Shown here: piece after piece, positions 30,841 through 39,851 of the stretch | Numbering within the stretch: position 1 is the stretch's first letter | Layout: each line of letters starts with the position of its first letter | Assembly: GCF_024160875.1 (NCBI RefSeq) | Contig: NZ_JAIULA010000004.1 | Span: 79,427-143,426 of the forward strand | Source: Ligilactobacillus ubinensis | GTDB taxonomy: Bacteria > Bacillota > Bacilli > Lactobacillales > Lactobacillaceae | Reading direction: 5' to 3' | DNA length: 64,000 bases | Notes under the pieces: generated by a model | Database searches by the model: none | The model's input: only the letters and a program-made list of their open reading frames with translations | Told to the model about the DNA's origin: nothing | Program-made: the position numbers and the translations under genes

Positions 30841-31954
30841 TTACTTGCTTCTCTTCAAGTTCCATTGTAAATAAGCATTAATAAAATCATCTAAATTTCC
30901 ATCCATAACCGCGGTAGCATTTCCCGTTTCATAGTTAGTTCGATGATCTTTAACCATCGAATATGGGTGAAAGACATATGATCTAATCTGAGAGCCCCAG
31001 CCAATATCCAATTGTTCGCCTTGAATAGCCGCCTTTTGCTTATTTTTTTGTTCAACTTCAAGTTGATACAATTTTGAACGTAACATACTTTCAGCTGTCG
31101 CACGGTTTTGAAATTGTGATCTTTGTGCTTGACTTGATACCACAATTCCTGTTGGTATATGGATTAGTCTCACAGCAGACGATGTTTTATTGATATGCTG
31201 TCCACCTGCTCCACTTGCACGAAAAACTTCCATTTTTACATCTTCTGGTCTAATCTCTATATCAACCGTATCGTCAAGTTCAGGCATTACATTAACAGAT
31301 GCAAACGATGTATGTCTGCGACCTGCTGCATCAAACGGGGAGATTCTGACTAAGCGATGGACACCTTTTTCACTACGTAGATAACCATAAGCATTCATAC
31401 CTTCAATTAAAAGAGTAACACTTTTAATTCCAGCTTCATCACCATCTTGATAATCTATAGTTTCAACTCTAAAATTATGCTGTTCGGCCCATCGAGTATA
31501 CATTCTTAACAGCATTGAACCCCAATCTTGAGATTCTGTTCCGCCCGCGCCTGGATGAATTTCTAAAATTGCATTATCTTTATCGTACTTTTCATTTAGC
31601 AGCATGCCTAAGTGATATGCCTGCATTTTTTTCTCAGTAGTCGTATATAATTCAGCTAATTCAGCATTCAAATCTTCATCATCTGGCTCTTCTTGTACCA
31701 TATCTAATAAAATTTGCAAATCATCTACTGCTGAAGTAAGTTTGTTGAAATTATCATACTTATTTTTTAAATCATTATTTTCATTAATTACTTTTTGTGC
31801 TGCTTCTTGATTATTCCAAAAATCAGGTTCTGCCATTTTGGCTTCATTTACTGCTATACCTTCTTCAAGCCCTTCTAAGTCAAAGAGACCCCCTAAAGTT
31901 TAGAATTTGTTCCTTCATTTGTGTTATTTCGCGTTTGTAATCACTATATTCCAT
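30841..31954 (-). CDS. prfB: Peptide chain release factor 2, with programmed +1 frameshift
   Basis: Class I release factor for UGA and UAA. The gene starts at the ATG at 31954 (AAGGAGC site), runs 24 codons to an in-frame TGA (31882-31880), and must shift +1 to continue to 30841, giving about 370 residues. The recoding signal AGGGGG followed by CTT-TGA-C is present. The main part has the anticodon-like SPF motif ([11 protein letters not shown]) and the catalytic [15 protein letters not shown]. The shift makes synthesis depend on RF2 level, the well-known autoregulation. It lies between secA and ftsE, as in Bacillus. Confidence 0.97.
31879..31894 (-). promoter_or_regulatory. RF2 programmed frameshift site
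   Basis: The minus strand reads AGGGGG-TCT-CTT-TGA-C. The internal Shine-Dalgarno-like AGGGGG three bases before the CTT slip codon and the following TGA-C match the conserved bacterial prfB recoding signal. Confidence 0.95.
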
Positions 31955-31981
31955 ACAATCTAGCTCCTTTAATTTTAAACT

Positions 31982-32040
31982 AAAAAAGCTAAAAAACTAG
32001 GCTGCTTCAATTAACAGTTATCTGCCTCGTTTTTTAGCTT
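31982..32040 (-). terminator. Terminator after secA
   Basis: AAGCTAAAAAACGAGGC on the minus strand pairs with GCCTAGTTTTTTAGCTT at the distal side, then six T. It begins within 10 bases of the secA stop and separates secA from prfB. Confidence 0.88.
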
Positions 32041-32045
32041 CCTTC

Positions 32046-34409
32046 TTATCTTTTAATATTTTGCCGAATTTCAGCTTTTAAGAAGAGTCTCGTAATATCG
32101 TATTCAATATCACCTATCATTTGTTCAAACATTGTAAAACCATCTGATTGATACTCAACCAATGGATTCAACTGACCATACCCACGCAATCCGATAGATT
32201 GACGCAATTGGTCCATTTCATCAATATGATCCGTCCAATGAGAATCGACAACTCTTAAAACGACAACCTTTTCGAACTCTAGCATTTGACTAGCATCATA
32301 CAGTTGTTTTTCTTTTAACTTGTAATTTGCCTCAACTCTATCCATTAGATAAGCAACTATTTCATCCGGTGTTTTACCCACAATATCTGAGAGCTCAATA
32401 CTATTTTCATTCACCATAGAAGAAATTGCAAAATCAAGAATGGCTTGTAAATTCCACTCATTTTTATCACCTTGCGTATGAACTTGAACAATATGTTCTA
32501 CAGTTCTTCTTATCATAGGTACAATTACTGTTTTTAGTGATTTATCTTCCATAATAACTTGTTGACGTTGCTTATATATTATCTCACGTTGTGCTCGCAT
32601 AACATCATCGTATTGCAAGACTTGCTTACGCGTATCATAATTATTTCCTTCTACTCGTTTTTGTGCAGATTCCACTTGACGTGTAATCATCCGTGATTGA
32701 ATAACAGCATCATCAGCAGCTACTTTCATTTTTTCAAGAAAGAGTTTAATTCGTTCCGAACCAAAGCGCAACATTAAATCATCTTCAAGCGAAAGATAAA
32801 ACTGTGAAACTCCTGGATCACCTTGACGACCTGAGCGTCCTCGTAACTGATTATCAATTCTTCGTGATTCATGGCGTTCTGTTCCAATAACAGCTAATCC
32901 TCCGACTTCACGTACACCAGGTCCTAATTTAATATCAGTCCCACGTCCAGCCATATTAGTAGCAATTGTAACAGCACCTTGTTGGCCCGCATTCATAATA
33001 ATTTCGGCTTCACGTGCATGATTTTTAGCATTTAAAACAGAGTGAACAATTCCTTCATGATCAAGCAATTTAGCTAATAACTCTGACGTTTCTACCGCAA
33101 CTGTCCCAACTAAGATTGGTTGTCCTGCAGCATTTCGTTCCTTGATATCTTCAACTACCGCCTTAAATTTGCTTTCTAAAGTTGGATATAACAAATCCGG
33201 GCGATCATCTCGGATAACCGGCTTGTTTGTTGGAATCGAGATAACTTCCATATTGTATATTTCACGAAATTCTTCTTGTTCCGTTTTAGCTGTTCCTGTC
33301 ATTCCTGATAGTTTTTTATACATCCGGAAGAAGTTTTGATAAGTGATATTAGCCATTGTTTTTGTTTCTTCTTCAATTTTCACATGTTCTTTAGCCTCTA
33401 TCGCTTGATGTAAGCCATCAGAATAACGTCTTCCTTCCATGATTCGGCCTGTAAATTGATCAACAATTAAAACCTCGCCATCCTGAACAACGTAATCTTT
33501 ATCACGCAACATAATAAAATTAGCCCGCAATGCATTATCTAAATGATGGTTCAAAGCTGTATTATCAGTATCATATAGATTAGTTAGTCCAAAATACTTC
33601 TCACCTTTCTTTATACCTTCTTCGGTCAAAGAAACAGTTTTTGATTCTAAATCGATTTTAAAATCTTCTTTTTCAGTTAAGGTCTTTGCAAAACGGTCCG
33701 TCCGTGTATATAAAGTAGTTGAACCAGTTGCTTGACCTGAAATAATTAATGGTGTCCGTGCTTCATCTATTAAAATTGAGTCAACTTCATCAACAATAAC
33801 AAAATTTAAGGGACGTTGCACCATATCTTCACGATAAACAACCATATTATCTCTTAAATAATCAAATCCTAATTCACTATTTGTAGAATACGTAATATCT
33901 GCTTGATATGCCTCACGCTTTTCATCAGGTGTCTTGTTGGAAATATTTAAGCCCACTTTAAGCCCCAGCCATGAATATAATTCACCCATTTCTGTTGCAT
34001 CACGTTTGGAAAGATATTCATTCACAGTAACTACGTGTACACCTTCTCCAGAAAGTGCATTCAAATAAACAGGCATCGTTGCAGTCAAGGTTTTCCCTTC
34101 ACCTGTTTTCATTTCAGCAATATTTCCTTCGTGTAAAACAACTCCACCTATGATTTGCACGCGATATGGATATAATCCTAACACACGTTTTGCTCCTTCA
34201 CGAGCAACTGCAAATGCTTCTGGTAATAAGTCATCTAAACTAGCACCATCTTGATAACGCTGCTTTAACATTGGCGTTTTCGCCTGTAATTCTTCATCGG
34301 ATAAAACTTCCATATCTGCGGCATAAGCCTCAACCTTATCGGCAATTTTACCTAAACGTTTTAAATCGCGCTTGTCACTTTCTACCCATTTTTTAAGGAC
34401 ATTTGCCAT
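32046..34409 (-). CDS. secA: Protein translocase ATPase SecA
   Basis: Motor that drives preproteins through SecYEG. I placed the start at the ATG at 34409 (MANVLKKW, 787 residues) behind AAAGGA; the in-frame ATG six codons earlier has no ribosome site. Walker A is [11 protein letters not shown] (near 105), the DEAD box region is [19 protein letters not shown] (near 210) and the second nucleotide domain shows GRGTDIKLG and [11 protein letters not shown]. The protein ends [12 protein letters not shown], without the C-terminal zinc-binding tail found in many bacteria; this short form is common in lactobacilli. Confidence 0.98.
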   Translation of the reverse strand: MANVLKKWVESDKRDLKRLGKIADKVEAYAADMEVLSDEELQAKTPMLKQRYQDGASLDDLLPEAFAVAREGAKRVLGLYPYRVQIIGGVVLHEGNIAEMKTGEGKTLTATMPVYLNALSGEGVHVVTVNEYLSKRDATEMGELYSWLGLKVGLNISNKTPDEKREAYQADITYSTNSELGFDYLRDNMVVYREDMVQRPLNFVIVDEVDSILIDEARTPLIISGQATGSTTLYTRTDRFAKTLTEKEDFKIDLESKTVSLTEEGIKKGEKYFGLTNLYDTDNTALNHHLDNALRANFIMLRDKDYVVQDGEVLIVDQFTGRIMEGRRYSDGLHQAIEAKEHVKIEEETKTMANITYQNFFRMYKKLSGMTGTAKTEQEEFREIYNMEVISIPTNKPVIRDDRPDLLYPTLESKFKAVVEDIKERNAAGQPILVGTVAVETSELLAKLLDHEGIVHSVLNAKNHAREAEIIMNAGQQGAVTIATNMAGRGTDIKLGPGVREVGGLAVIGTERHESRRIDNQLRGRSGRQGDPGVSQFYLSLEDDLMLRFGSERIKLFLEKMKVAADDAVIQSRMITRQVESAQKRVEGNNYDTRKQVLQYDDVMRAQREIIYKQRQQVIMEDKSLKTVIVPMIRRTVEHIVQVHTQGDKNEWNLQAILDFAISSMVNENSIELSDIVGKTPDEIVAYLMDRVEANYKLKEKQLYDASQMLEFEKVVVLRVVDSHWTDHIDEMDQLRQSIGLRGYGQLNPLVEYQSDGFTMFEQMIGDIEYDITRLFLKAEIRQNIKR

Positions 34410-34735
34410 GTCATAATTCCTTTCCAATATAACAGTTTTATATATTTAAATTCCATTTTAAATTTAATATACCACGATACATTTTAACATTATTTTCAAA
34501 GAATGAAAACACCTTGTAAAAAGTATGCTACATTGGTATTCTTCGAATTTAAATTATCCAACGGATACCTCTTTACGCTTAACTGCCTAAAATTCCACCT
34601 TTTCTAAATACGCATAGTTTCAACCATACAAATATACCTTAGCTAATCTTATAAAATGAGATACTACAAAAAACGGTCAACTAAAGAATTCTAACTTCAT
34701 AACTACAATAATACAGAAATTGGATTTCCCGATGT
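34410..34735. other. Spacer between secA and hpf
   Basis: I see no gene. In the minus direction TGGTATATT (extended -10 type, about 60 bases before secA) is a possible secA promoter. A 34-codon plus-strand frame from the ATG at 34503 lacks a ribosome site and family features, so I do not call it. Confidence 0.4.
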
Positions 34736-34827
34736 TACACTAGCTAATTACATTTTAATATTAGTTAGAGATAAAAAAGTACTTCACAATTATTAGACTC
34801 TTAGTCTAACAATTATAAAGCACTTCA
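34736..34827 (-). terminator. Terminator after hpf; degenerate copy of the dispersed hairpin element
   Basis: A long imperfect stem of about 23 bp (34773-34827) is followed on the minus strand by six T and ends hpf. Next to it lies TTAGAGATAA (34764-34774 region), the most conserved part of the element seen at 19790 and 39733, while the rest of the shared stretch has diverged. Confidence 0.7.
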
Positions 34828-34844
34828 AGGCTTAATTTATTTTA

Positions 34845-35399
34845 TTAGCCTTCATCTCCAGCTTCAATCAAACCATAACGTCCATCATTGCGCCGATATA
34901 CAATGTTAATTCCTTGTGTTTCAGCATCCTCATAAATAAAGAAGTTATGCCCTAACATATCCATTTGCAAAACTGCTTCTTCACTATCCATCGGTTTTAA
35001 AGAAACACGCTTTGTTCGTACAATTTCAAATTTCTTTTCTTCTTCACTTGACTCATTAGTTGGACTAACGAAATCAGAAAATTCAAATCCCTTTTCACGC
35101 GATTTACGGTTAACTTTAGTCTTGTACTTTCTAATCTGACGTTCCAACTTATCAGTAACTAAGTCAATACTTGCATACATATCAGGCGAGGTTTCTTCAG
35201 CTCTTAGAACTAGATAAGGCAATGGAATAGTCACTTCAACCTTATACGTCTTGTCTGTATAAACTTTTAAATTTACATGAGCTGTCGAACTGGATGTATT
35301 TTCGAAATACTTCTCAAGTTTAGCTAACTTTTTTTCTACGTATTCACGAATTGCTCCAGTAACTTCGATATTTTCACCACGAACATTGATTTTTAACAT
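34845..35399 (-). CDS. hpf: Ribosome hibernation promoting factor, long form
   Basis: Binds the 30S subunit and joins idle ribosomes into 100S dimers in stationary phase or stress. I used the ATG at 35399 (MLKINVRG, 184 residues) behind GGAGAGG. The N-terminal domain (about 1-100) has the HPF fold with IREYVEKKLAKLEKYF and the basic KYKTKVNRKSREKG strand. The C-terminal dimerisation domain (about 125-184) shows FEIVRTKRVSLKPM and GHNFFIY. It lies between comFC and secA, the standard Firmicutes order, and has its own promoter and hairpin leader. Confidence 0.96.
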   Translation of the reverse strand: MLKINVRGENIEVTGAIREYVEKKLAKLEKYFENTSSSTAHVNLKVYTDKTYKVEVTIPLPYLVLRAEETSPDMYASIDLVTDKLERQIRKYKTKVNRKSREKGFEFSDFVSPTNESSEEEKKFEIVRTKRVSLKPMDSEEAVLQMDMLGHNFFIYEDAETQGINIVYRRNDGRYGLIEAGDEG

Positions 35400-35420
35400 G
35401 GTAAACCTCTCCTTTCCATA

Positions 35421-35514
35421 CCAAGCCATTATCAACTTGGCATCAAAATGCAGGTAATAATCACCTACATTTTATCTACTCTTTCATTATAATGGAAAGC
35501 GATTCATTTAACAA
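35421..35514 (-). promoter_or_regulatory. hpf promoter and hairpin leader
   Basis: TTGTTA (35509-35514) and TATAAT (35486-35491) are spaced by 17 bases on the minus strand. The transcript would start almost directly in a stem (35445-35473, arms AAAATGTAGGT and ACCTGCATTTT). A second small stem, CCAAG/CTTGG (35422-35440), lies just before the ribosome site. The leader might control stability or serve as an end for upstream comFC mRNA. Confidence 0.6.
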
Positions 35515-35555
35515 ATATTATCTTCTCTTTTTAAAATTTTTTATCTAATTTTTAT

Positions 35556-36254
35556 TTATCGACAAAGTGTAATACTTTTCACTGTTTCAGCTCCGTGTTG
35601 CATTAATAAATTACGTGCATGATACAGTGTTCTTCCTGTTGTATATATATCATCTAGTAGTAAAATTTTGGCTTTTTTTAACTGACTTATCTGTTCAGAA
35701 ATTTTAAATGGCTGTTTTGTCAGCATTCGCTCTTTTTTATTTTTGTGAGATTGTTTAATCCGCCCTCTTTTTTCTCTCATACTTATCACTCTAGTTAAGG
35801 GTATATTTGTTGTTAGTCCTTCAATTTGATTAAATCCCCTTATCTGCATTGTTTCTTCATCAATTGGAATTGGAACATACAACCAGTCTTTGTCATAATT
35901 AATGCTTATAAATTTTTCAAATTTATTTTGAAAAACTAGCCGCAGTCTGTAATCACCTAAGAATTTATATTTTTCTATAAAGCTGCGCATTGCTGTTTGA
36001 TCATAAACATATAAAGCTTTATTATCTAACAGTTCCCCCGTAATTCTTTTTTTCCACTGCCTACAATCCAAACACATCATTTGCTGATTTTGTTTTCTTC
36101 CGCAGCCAAGACAACAATTACTTGCTTTTATTTCTTCAAACGAGTCGTTGCATCTACTACAAACTTTACTGATAGAATATTTTTGAAATGACATTAGCCA
36201 TTTTAAATTAAAATCAAAGTACACTTTGTTTTGACACAATAAGCAATTACTCAT
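35556..36254 (-). CDS. comFC: ComFC family protein (phosphoribosyltransferase-like competence protein)
   Basis: Needed for full DNA transformation in model Firmicutes, where it works with ComFA during DNA uptake. The 232-residue protein has an N-terminal zinc-ribbon region with paired cysteines (CLLC, CSRC, CLGC, CLDC up to residue 62). It also has a C-terminal phosphoribosyltransferase-type loop ILLLDDIYTTGRT (near 198-210). Its ATG overlaps the comFA stop (ATGA), so the pair is translationally coupled. Presence of an intact comF operon suggests competence potential, not proof of it. Confidence 0.95.
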   Translation of the reverse strand: MSNCLLCQNKVYFDFNLKWLMSFQKYSISKVCSRCNDSFEEIKASNCCLGCGRKQNQQMMCLDCRQWKKRITGELLDNKALYVYDQTAMRSFIEKYKFLGDYRLRLVFQNKFEKFISINYDKDWLYVPIPIDEETMQIRGFNQIEGLTTNIPLTRVISMREKRGRIKQSHKNKKERMLTKQPFKISEQISQLKKAKILLLDDIYTTGRTLYHARNLLMQHGAETVKSITLCR

Positions 36255-37582
36255 TTTTGCACCTTACTTCCTTTTTTATTTAAAAACTTTATCTGCGCAA
36301 CAGCAGCTTTAACATTTCGCGAGTACTCACTGCAAGCAAAATAAATATCCCCTTCAGGTCTCTTAAAGCTTCGCCCTACCCTCCCTGCTATTTGTACCAA
36401 AGCTGATACTGTAAAATTAGTGTCATCTGCTTTTAAAATCAATATATTTAACGCTGGAAAGGTAACGCCTCTTTCTAGAATCGTTGTTGTAATCAAATAG
36501 CGATATTTTAACTTTCTCATATCTGAAACTTTTTTTATTCTCTGAATATCCCCAGAAAAGACCGTTGTTCCGGTAGTATCATGCTTAAGAATTTTTTTCA
36601 CACTTTGATATACAGGCTCTAACAAACTAATCTTCGGTACAAAAATCAAAAACTGATACCCTTCACTTTCCCAACGTTTGATAATTTTTATTATCTTACG
36701 TGATAGTTTGTTCTTTTTTTTAAACACTTTAAGCTGACTGTCTAAAATAATGATTGGTTCTGGTAGCAAATAACCATGAAAACGTAACGGCAAATAACTA
36801 ACTGTTAATTGCTTTTTTCTAATTTGCTGCAAAAGTTTTCTACTAGGAGTTGCAGTAAGATAAATCAATGTTCCTTTTTCTGTAAGAGCGTTATCTGCGG
36901 CATATGCTAATCCTTTATCGCCAACAAAAGGAAAAGCGTCAACTTCATCAATAATTAAAATGTCGAAAGCACGAAAAAAACGTAATAATTGATGTGTCGT
37001 GCAAATCACTAATTGAGTATAGCGATATTTTTCATTTTGCTTTCCGTGCAATAAGATAATATCAATGTTATTAAATGCTTGTTTAAAACGAGGATACAAT
37101 TCATTACAAACATCAACTCGCGGCGATGCTAACGCTATCCTTCTTCCTTTTTGTAATGCCCATGCAATCGTTTCAAATAACATTTCTGTTTTTCCAGCTC
37201 CAGTTACTGCCCACATTAAATGTTTTCCGCCTGTTTGAGCAACCTCTAATAGCTCACTTGAACATATAGCTTGCAATTTTGATAACGTTCCTTGCCATGT
37301 TAAAGGAGAACTAGTTATTTTTAAAAAGTGATGTGGTTCAGGTATACTGTATAATAGATTATGTGTTGCAACTCTTCCTAATAAAATACAATGTGGGCAA
37401 TAATAACGTTGACTAGGCAAAGCTACTTCGTCTCGAACTGTTTTATTGCCACAACGTTGACAATAGATATATTTACCACGCTTTAAAACTGCAGGTCGTT
37501 TTTCAATATTGGGAGCATTCCGTAAATTGTGAGAAATAACCGTTTCTGGCAATTGTCGACCGTACAAAAATTCTTCATCCAT
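36251..37582 (-). CDS. comFA: ComFA, DEAD-box-like ATPase/helicase for DNA uptake
   Basis: Cytoplasmic ATPase thought to help pull single-stranded DNA through ComEC. I used the ATG at 37582 (MDEEFLYGRQ, 443 residues) because AAGGAG lies 7 bases ahead. A four-cysteine zinc motif (CQRC and CPHC, near 40-65) precedes the helicase core: Walker A VTGAGKTEM (near 122), the DEAD-like IIDEVDAFP (near 212), LTATP (motif III) and QIAGRVGRS (motif VI). Divergent from the yigZ-type gene. The spacer shows no clear ComX/sigma-H box. Confidence 0.96.
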   Translation of the reverse strand: MDEEFLYGRQLPETVISHNLRNAPNIEKRPAVLKRGKYIYCQRCGNKTVRDEVALPSQRYYCPHCILLGRVATHNLLYSIPEPHHFLKITSSPLTWQGTLSKLQAICSSELLEVAQTGGKHLMWAVTGAGKTEMLFETIAWALQKGRRIALASPRVDVCNELYPRFKQAFNNIDIILLHGKQNEKYRYTQLVICTTHQLLRFFRAFDILIIDEVDAFPFVGDKGLAYAADNALTEKGTLIYLTATPSRKLLQQIRKKQLTVSYLPLRFHGYLLPEPIIILDSQLKVFKKKNKLSRKIIKIIKRWESEGYQFLIFVPKISLLEPVYQSVKKILKHDTTGTTVFSGDIQRIKKVSDMRKLKYRYLITTTILERGVTFPALNILILKADDTNFTVSALVQIAGRVGRSFKRPEGDIYFACSEYSRNVKAAVAQIKFLNKKGSKVQK

Positions 37583-37638
37583 ATAATCACTCCTTATAGT
37601 ATAAATACGCAAACTAAAAAATAATTGGAGGTCATATT

Positions 37639-38280
37639 TTGAAAATTAATAATTATTTAACTATAAAAAAGGAAGGAAGCACTACTTCATCCATTAAAAA
37701 ATCCGAATTTATTTGCACTATCGCTCGAACTCAAAATGAAGAAGAAGCACAAGAATTTATTACTGCAATCAAAAAAAAGCATGCTAAAGCCAAACACAAT
37801 TGCTTTGCATACACATTAGGACTACATGATGAAATTCAACGTGAAAGTGATAACGGCGAACCTTCTGGTACTGCGGGCATGCCTATCTTGGAAGTGTTAA
37901 AAAATAATAAGCTACACAATGTTACTGCTGTTGTTACCCGCTATTTTGGGGGAATAAAACTTGGAACTGGCGGTCTTATTCGCGCATATAGCAATGCCAC
38001 TAGTAATACCATAAATAATATTGGAATTACTAAATGTATTATGCAACAAGAGCTAACTTTGTCACTTCCTTATAATTTGCAAGGCAAGCTTCTCAATTTT
38101 ATAACAAAGCAAGAAATTGATGTACTAACTACTAGCTATACTGCAGATGTTTCGATCACGCTTATCGTTGATATTTCTAGGATTGATAATGTTATGTCAC
38201 AAATTACTGATTTACTAAATGCGCGTGTTGATTTTGTTATCGGACCTGCATACTATCGTGATTTTGACTATATAAAATAA
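37639..38280 (+). CDS. YigZ/YvyE family protein (IMPACT family)
   Basis: A 213-residue cytoplasmic protein of a family related to the N-terminal domain of eukaryotic IMPACT; the bacterial role is unsettled. The start is a TTG behind GGAGG. Hallmarks are KKSEFIC near 20, KHNCFAYTLG (near 53), SDNGEPSGTAGMPIL (near 73-87) and VVTRYFGGIKLGTGGLIRAYS (near 98-118). The C-terminal domain is the EF-G-like fold. It is divergent from comFA and shares a terminator with tagO, a frequent arrangement in Firmicutes. Confidence 0.92.
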   Translation: MKINNYLTIKKEGSTTSSIKKSEFICTIARTQNEEEAQEFITAIKKKHAKAKHNCFAYTLGLHDEIQRESDNGEPSGTAGMPILEVLKNNKLHNVTAVVTRYFGGIKLGTGGLIRAYSNATSNTINNIGITKCIMQQELTLSLPYNLQGKLLNFITKQEIDVLTTSYTADVSITLIVDISRIDNVMSQITDLLNARVDFVIGPAYYRDFDYIK

Positions 38281-38336
38281 AAAATAATAGTTTAGTATTC
38301 ATCTAACTGTACGATATACCAAACTATTATTTTTTA
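38281..38336. terminator. Bidirectional terminator between yigZ-type gene and tagO
   Basis: AATAATAGTTTAGTAT and its near-perfect complement form a 16-base stem. The one difference is a G-U pair in the minus-strand RNA and an A-C mismatch in the plus-strand RNA, so it fits tagO slightly better. The stem includes the tagO stop codon. Confidence 0.88.
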
Positions 38337-39433
38337 TTATGTTTTTTTCGCTCATGTGTGCCGGCCATCAAAACTAATTTTTTAATCCAATCTAACAAAG
38401 GCTGCCTTTTGTCACCAACTAAACCAATTAATTCTACAAAAATCTCAAGTCCAAATAATGTGGCTACAGTCAGTAAAACTGAACCCCATAAATTTGATAG
38501 TGGATATAATAATGAAATAAATGAAAAAATCAACGCTATCCCGTAGATAACCAACACTGTTTCTCGATGAGAAAGACCCATTTGCATCAGTCGATGATGT
38601 AGGTGATGCTTGTCAGCTTGCGCAATTGGTTTATTATTTAAAACTCTTCGTAAAATAGCATAGATTGTATCTGTAATTGGAACTCCCATGATTATGACCG
38701 GAATAATAATTGTAATAAACGTTGCATTCTTCAAACCATATAGTGAAAATACCGACATCATAAACCCAATAAAAAGCGCACCGGTATCGCCAAGATAAAT
38801 TTGTGCTGGGTGAAAATTATATGGCAAAAAGCCAATCAACGCTGCTACTAGTGTAAACATCATAATAGAAACAAAAGTACTCGTCACATTTAAAAAGAAA
38901 AAACCTGTAATAGCACTTGTTGTTAACGCAATAATTGAAACACCTGCTGCTAACCCATCTAAGCCATCAATTAAATTAACCGCATTTGTAATTGCTAAAA
39001 TCCAAATAATAGTTATTGGTAAACTTAACCAGCCTAACTCTATCGTTCCTAAAAATGGAATAGTTATTGTAGTCATCCGTACACCTACAACAAAATAAAC
39101 GATTAAAGCAGCAATAATAATCCCTAGTACTTTTTGTCGCGGCTTAAGTTCATATATATCATCTACGACACCTGTTACAATAATAACGCACTGTGCGATT
39201 AATAATGAAACTAATTGATCTGTTGGATATTGATTCTTTAATAAAAAAATATTTGCTATATTAAATGACAAAAAAACTGCCAAGCCACCCATTGTTGGCA
39301 TTGGAACCTTATTCACTCGCCGAGCATTGGGCTTATCAATTGCGCCAATTTTAAATGCTAATTTACGCACAAAAGGCGTTAAAATTGCAGATAAGATTAT
39401 TGTCGCAAATAAAGACGCAAGGATTCTGTACAT
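38327..39433 (-). CDS. tagO: Undecaprenyl-phosphate N-acetylglucosaminyl-1-phosphate transferase (TagO/WecA/MraY family)
   Basis: Membrane enzyme that starts wall teichoic acid or other surface glycan synthesis by moving GlcNAc-1-phosphate to the lipid carrier. The 368-residue protein has about 10-11 membrane helices. Family motifs are PTMGGLAVF (near 46), VDDIYELKPRQK (near 90), NAVNLIDGLDGLAAG (near 150), LGDTGALFIGF (near 216) and the histidine loop HHLHHRLMQMG (near 283). It is alone on its strand, with the repeat-containing spacer upstream. Confidence 0.93.
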   Translation of the reverse strand: MYRILASLFATIILSAILTPFVRKLAFKIGAIDKPNARRVNKVPMPTMGGLAVFLSFNIANIFLLKNQYPTDQLVSLLIAQCVIIVTGVVDDIYELKPRQKVLGIIIAALIVYFVVGVRMTTITIPFLGTIELGWLSLPITIIWILAITNAVNLIDGLDGLAAGVSIIALTTSAITGFFFLNVTSTFVSIMMFTLVAALIGFLPYNFHPAQIYLGDTGALFIGFMMSVFSLYGLKNATFITIIIPVIIMGVPITDTIYAILRRVLNNKPIAQADKHHLHHRLMQMGLSHRETVLVIYGIALIFSFISLLYPLSNLWGSVLLTVATLFGLEIFVELIGLVGDKRQPLLDWIKKLVLMAGTHERKKHNKK

Positions 39434-39732
39434 ACATCTGCCGTCCTTTTTACTCTATATTCATCAAATTAAAAAGATTATTTTTCAAATTTTAATTATT
39501 TCAAATAATACCTTTAAGATATATCATACCATATATAAGTTTTTTTTTTAGTGTTTTAAGATAATTTAAGCCAAAAGTCATTAATTTGTTATTAACAAAC
39601 TACAGTAGCTGCCTTGTTAGCATCAGTGCTATATTATGTTTTTCCAGTTAACTAAATTTAATTTGCTATCATTATTTCTTTAAGAAGCGAGAGCGCCAAC
39701 AGACAATTAACTAGGAAACATTAACACCACAG
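39434..39732. other. Spacer upstream of tagO without a gene
   Basis: About 300 bases with no frame or ribosome site of note. The half nearest tagO is AT-rich and may hold its promoter; the other half (39590-39730) is less AT-rich and merges into the repeat element. No gene relic could be recognised. Confidence 0.4.
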
Positions 39733-39832
39733 CAGATATCTAGTTTACACAACTAAGCTGCCTTTGGAGACACAATTGGGCACAAAGTATTTAGAGATAA
39801 GAAAAGCCCAGGAAATTTTATCCCGGACTTTT
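39733..39832 (-). repeat. Dispersed hairpin element, copy B (behind kimA)
   Basis: A stem of 11 pairs (39802-39832) that closes fully only in the minus-strand RNA through two G-U pairs, followed by TTTTCTTATC. It serves as the kimA terminator. Next to it the plus strand has CACAAAGTATTTAGAGATAA (39781-39800), matching copies A and C. Farther out CCTTTGG...ACA-ATTGGGCAC (39761-39784) aligns with copies A and C. Confidence 0.65.
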
Positions 39833-39851
39833 CAGCTTTTATTACTAATAT

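Noticed and set aside
34503..34607. A 34-codon plus-strand frame in the secA-hpf spacer
   Set aside because: No ribosome site, no promoter, no recognisable composition of a real small protein.
35492..35505. CcpA (cre) site over the hpf promoter spacer
   Set aside because: TGGAAAGCGATTCA resembles cre but the central CG is out of register by one base; too many mismatches once aligned.
37583..37638. ComX/sigma-H competence box before comFA
   Set aside because: TGCGTATT matches the streptococcal TACGAATA box at only about half of the positions, so not supportable.
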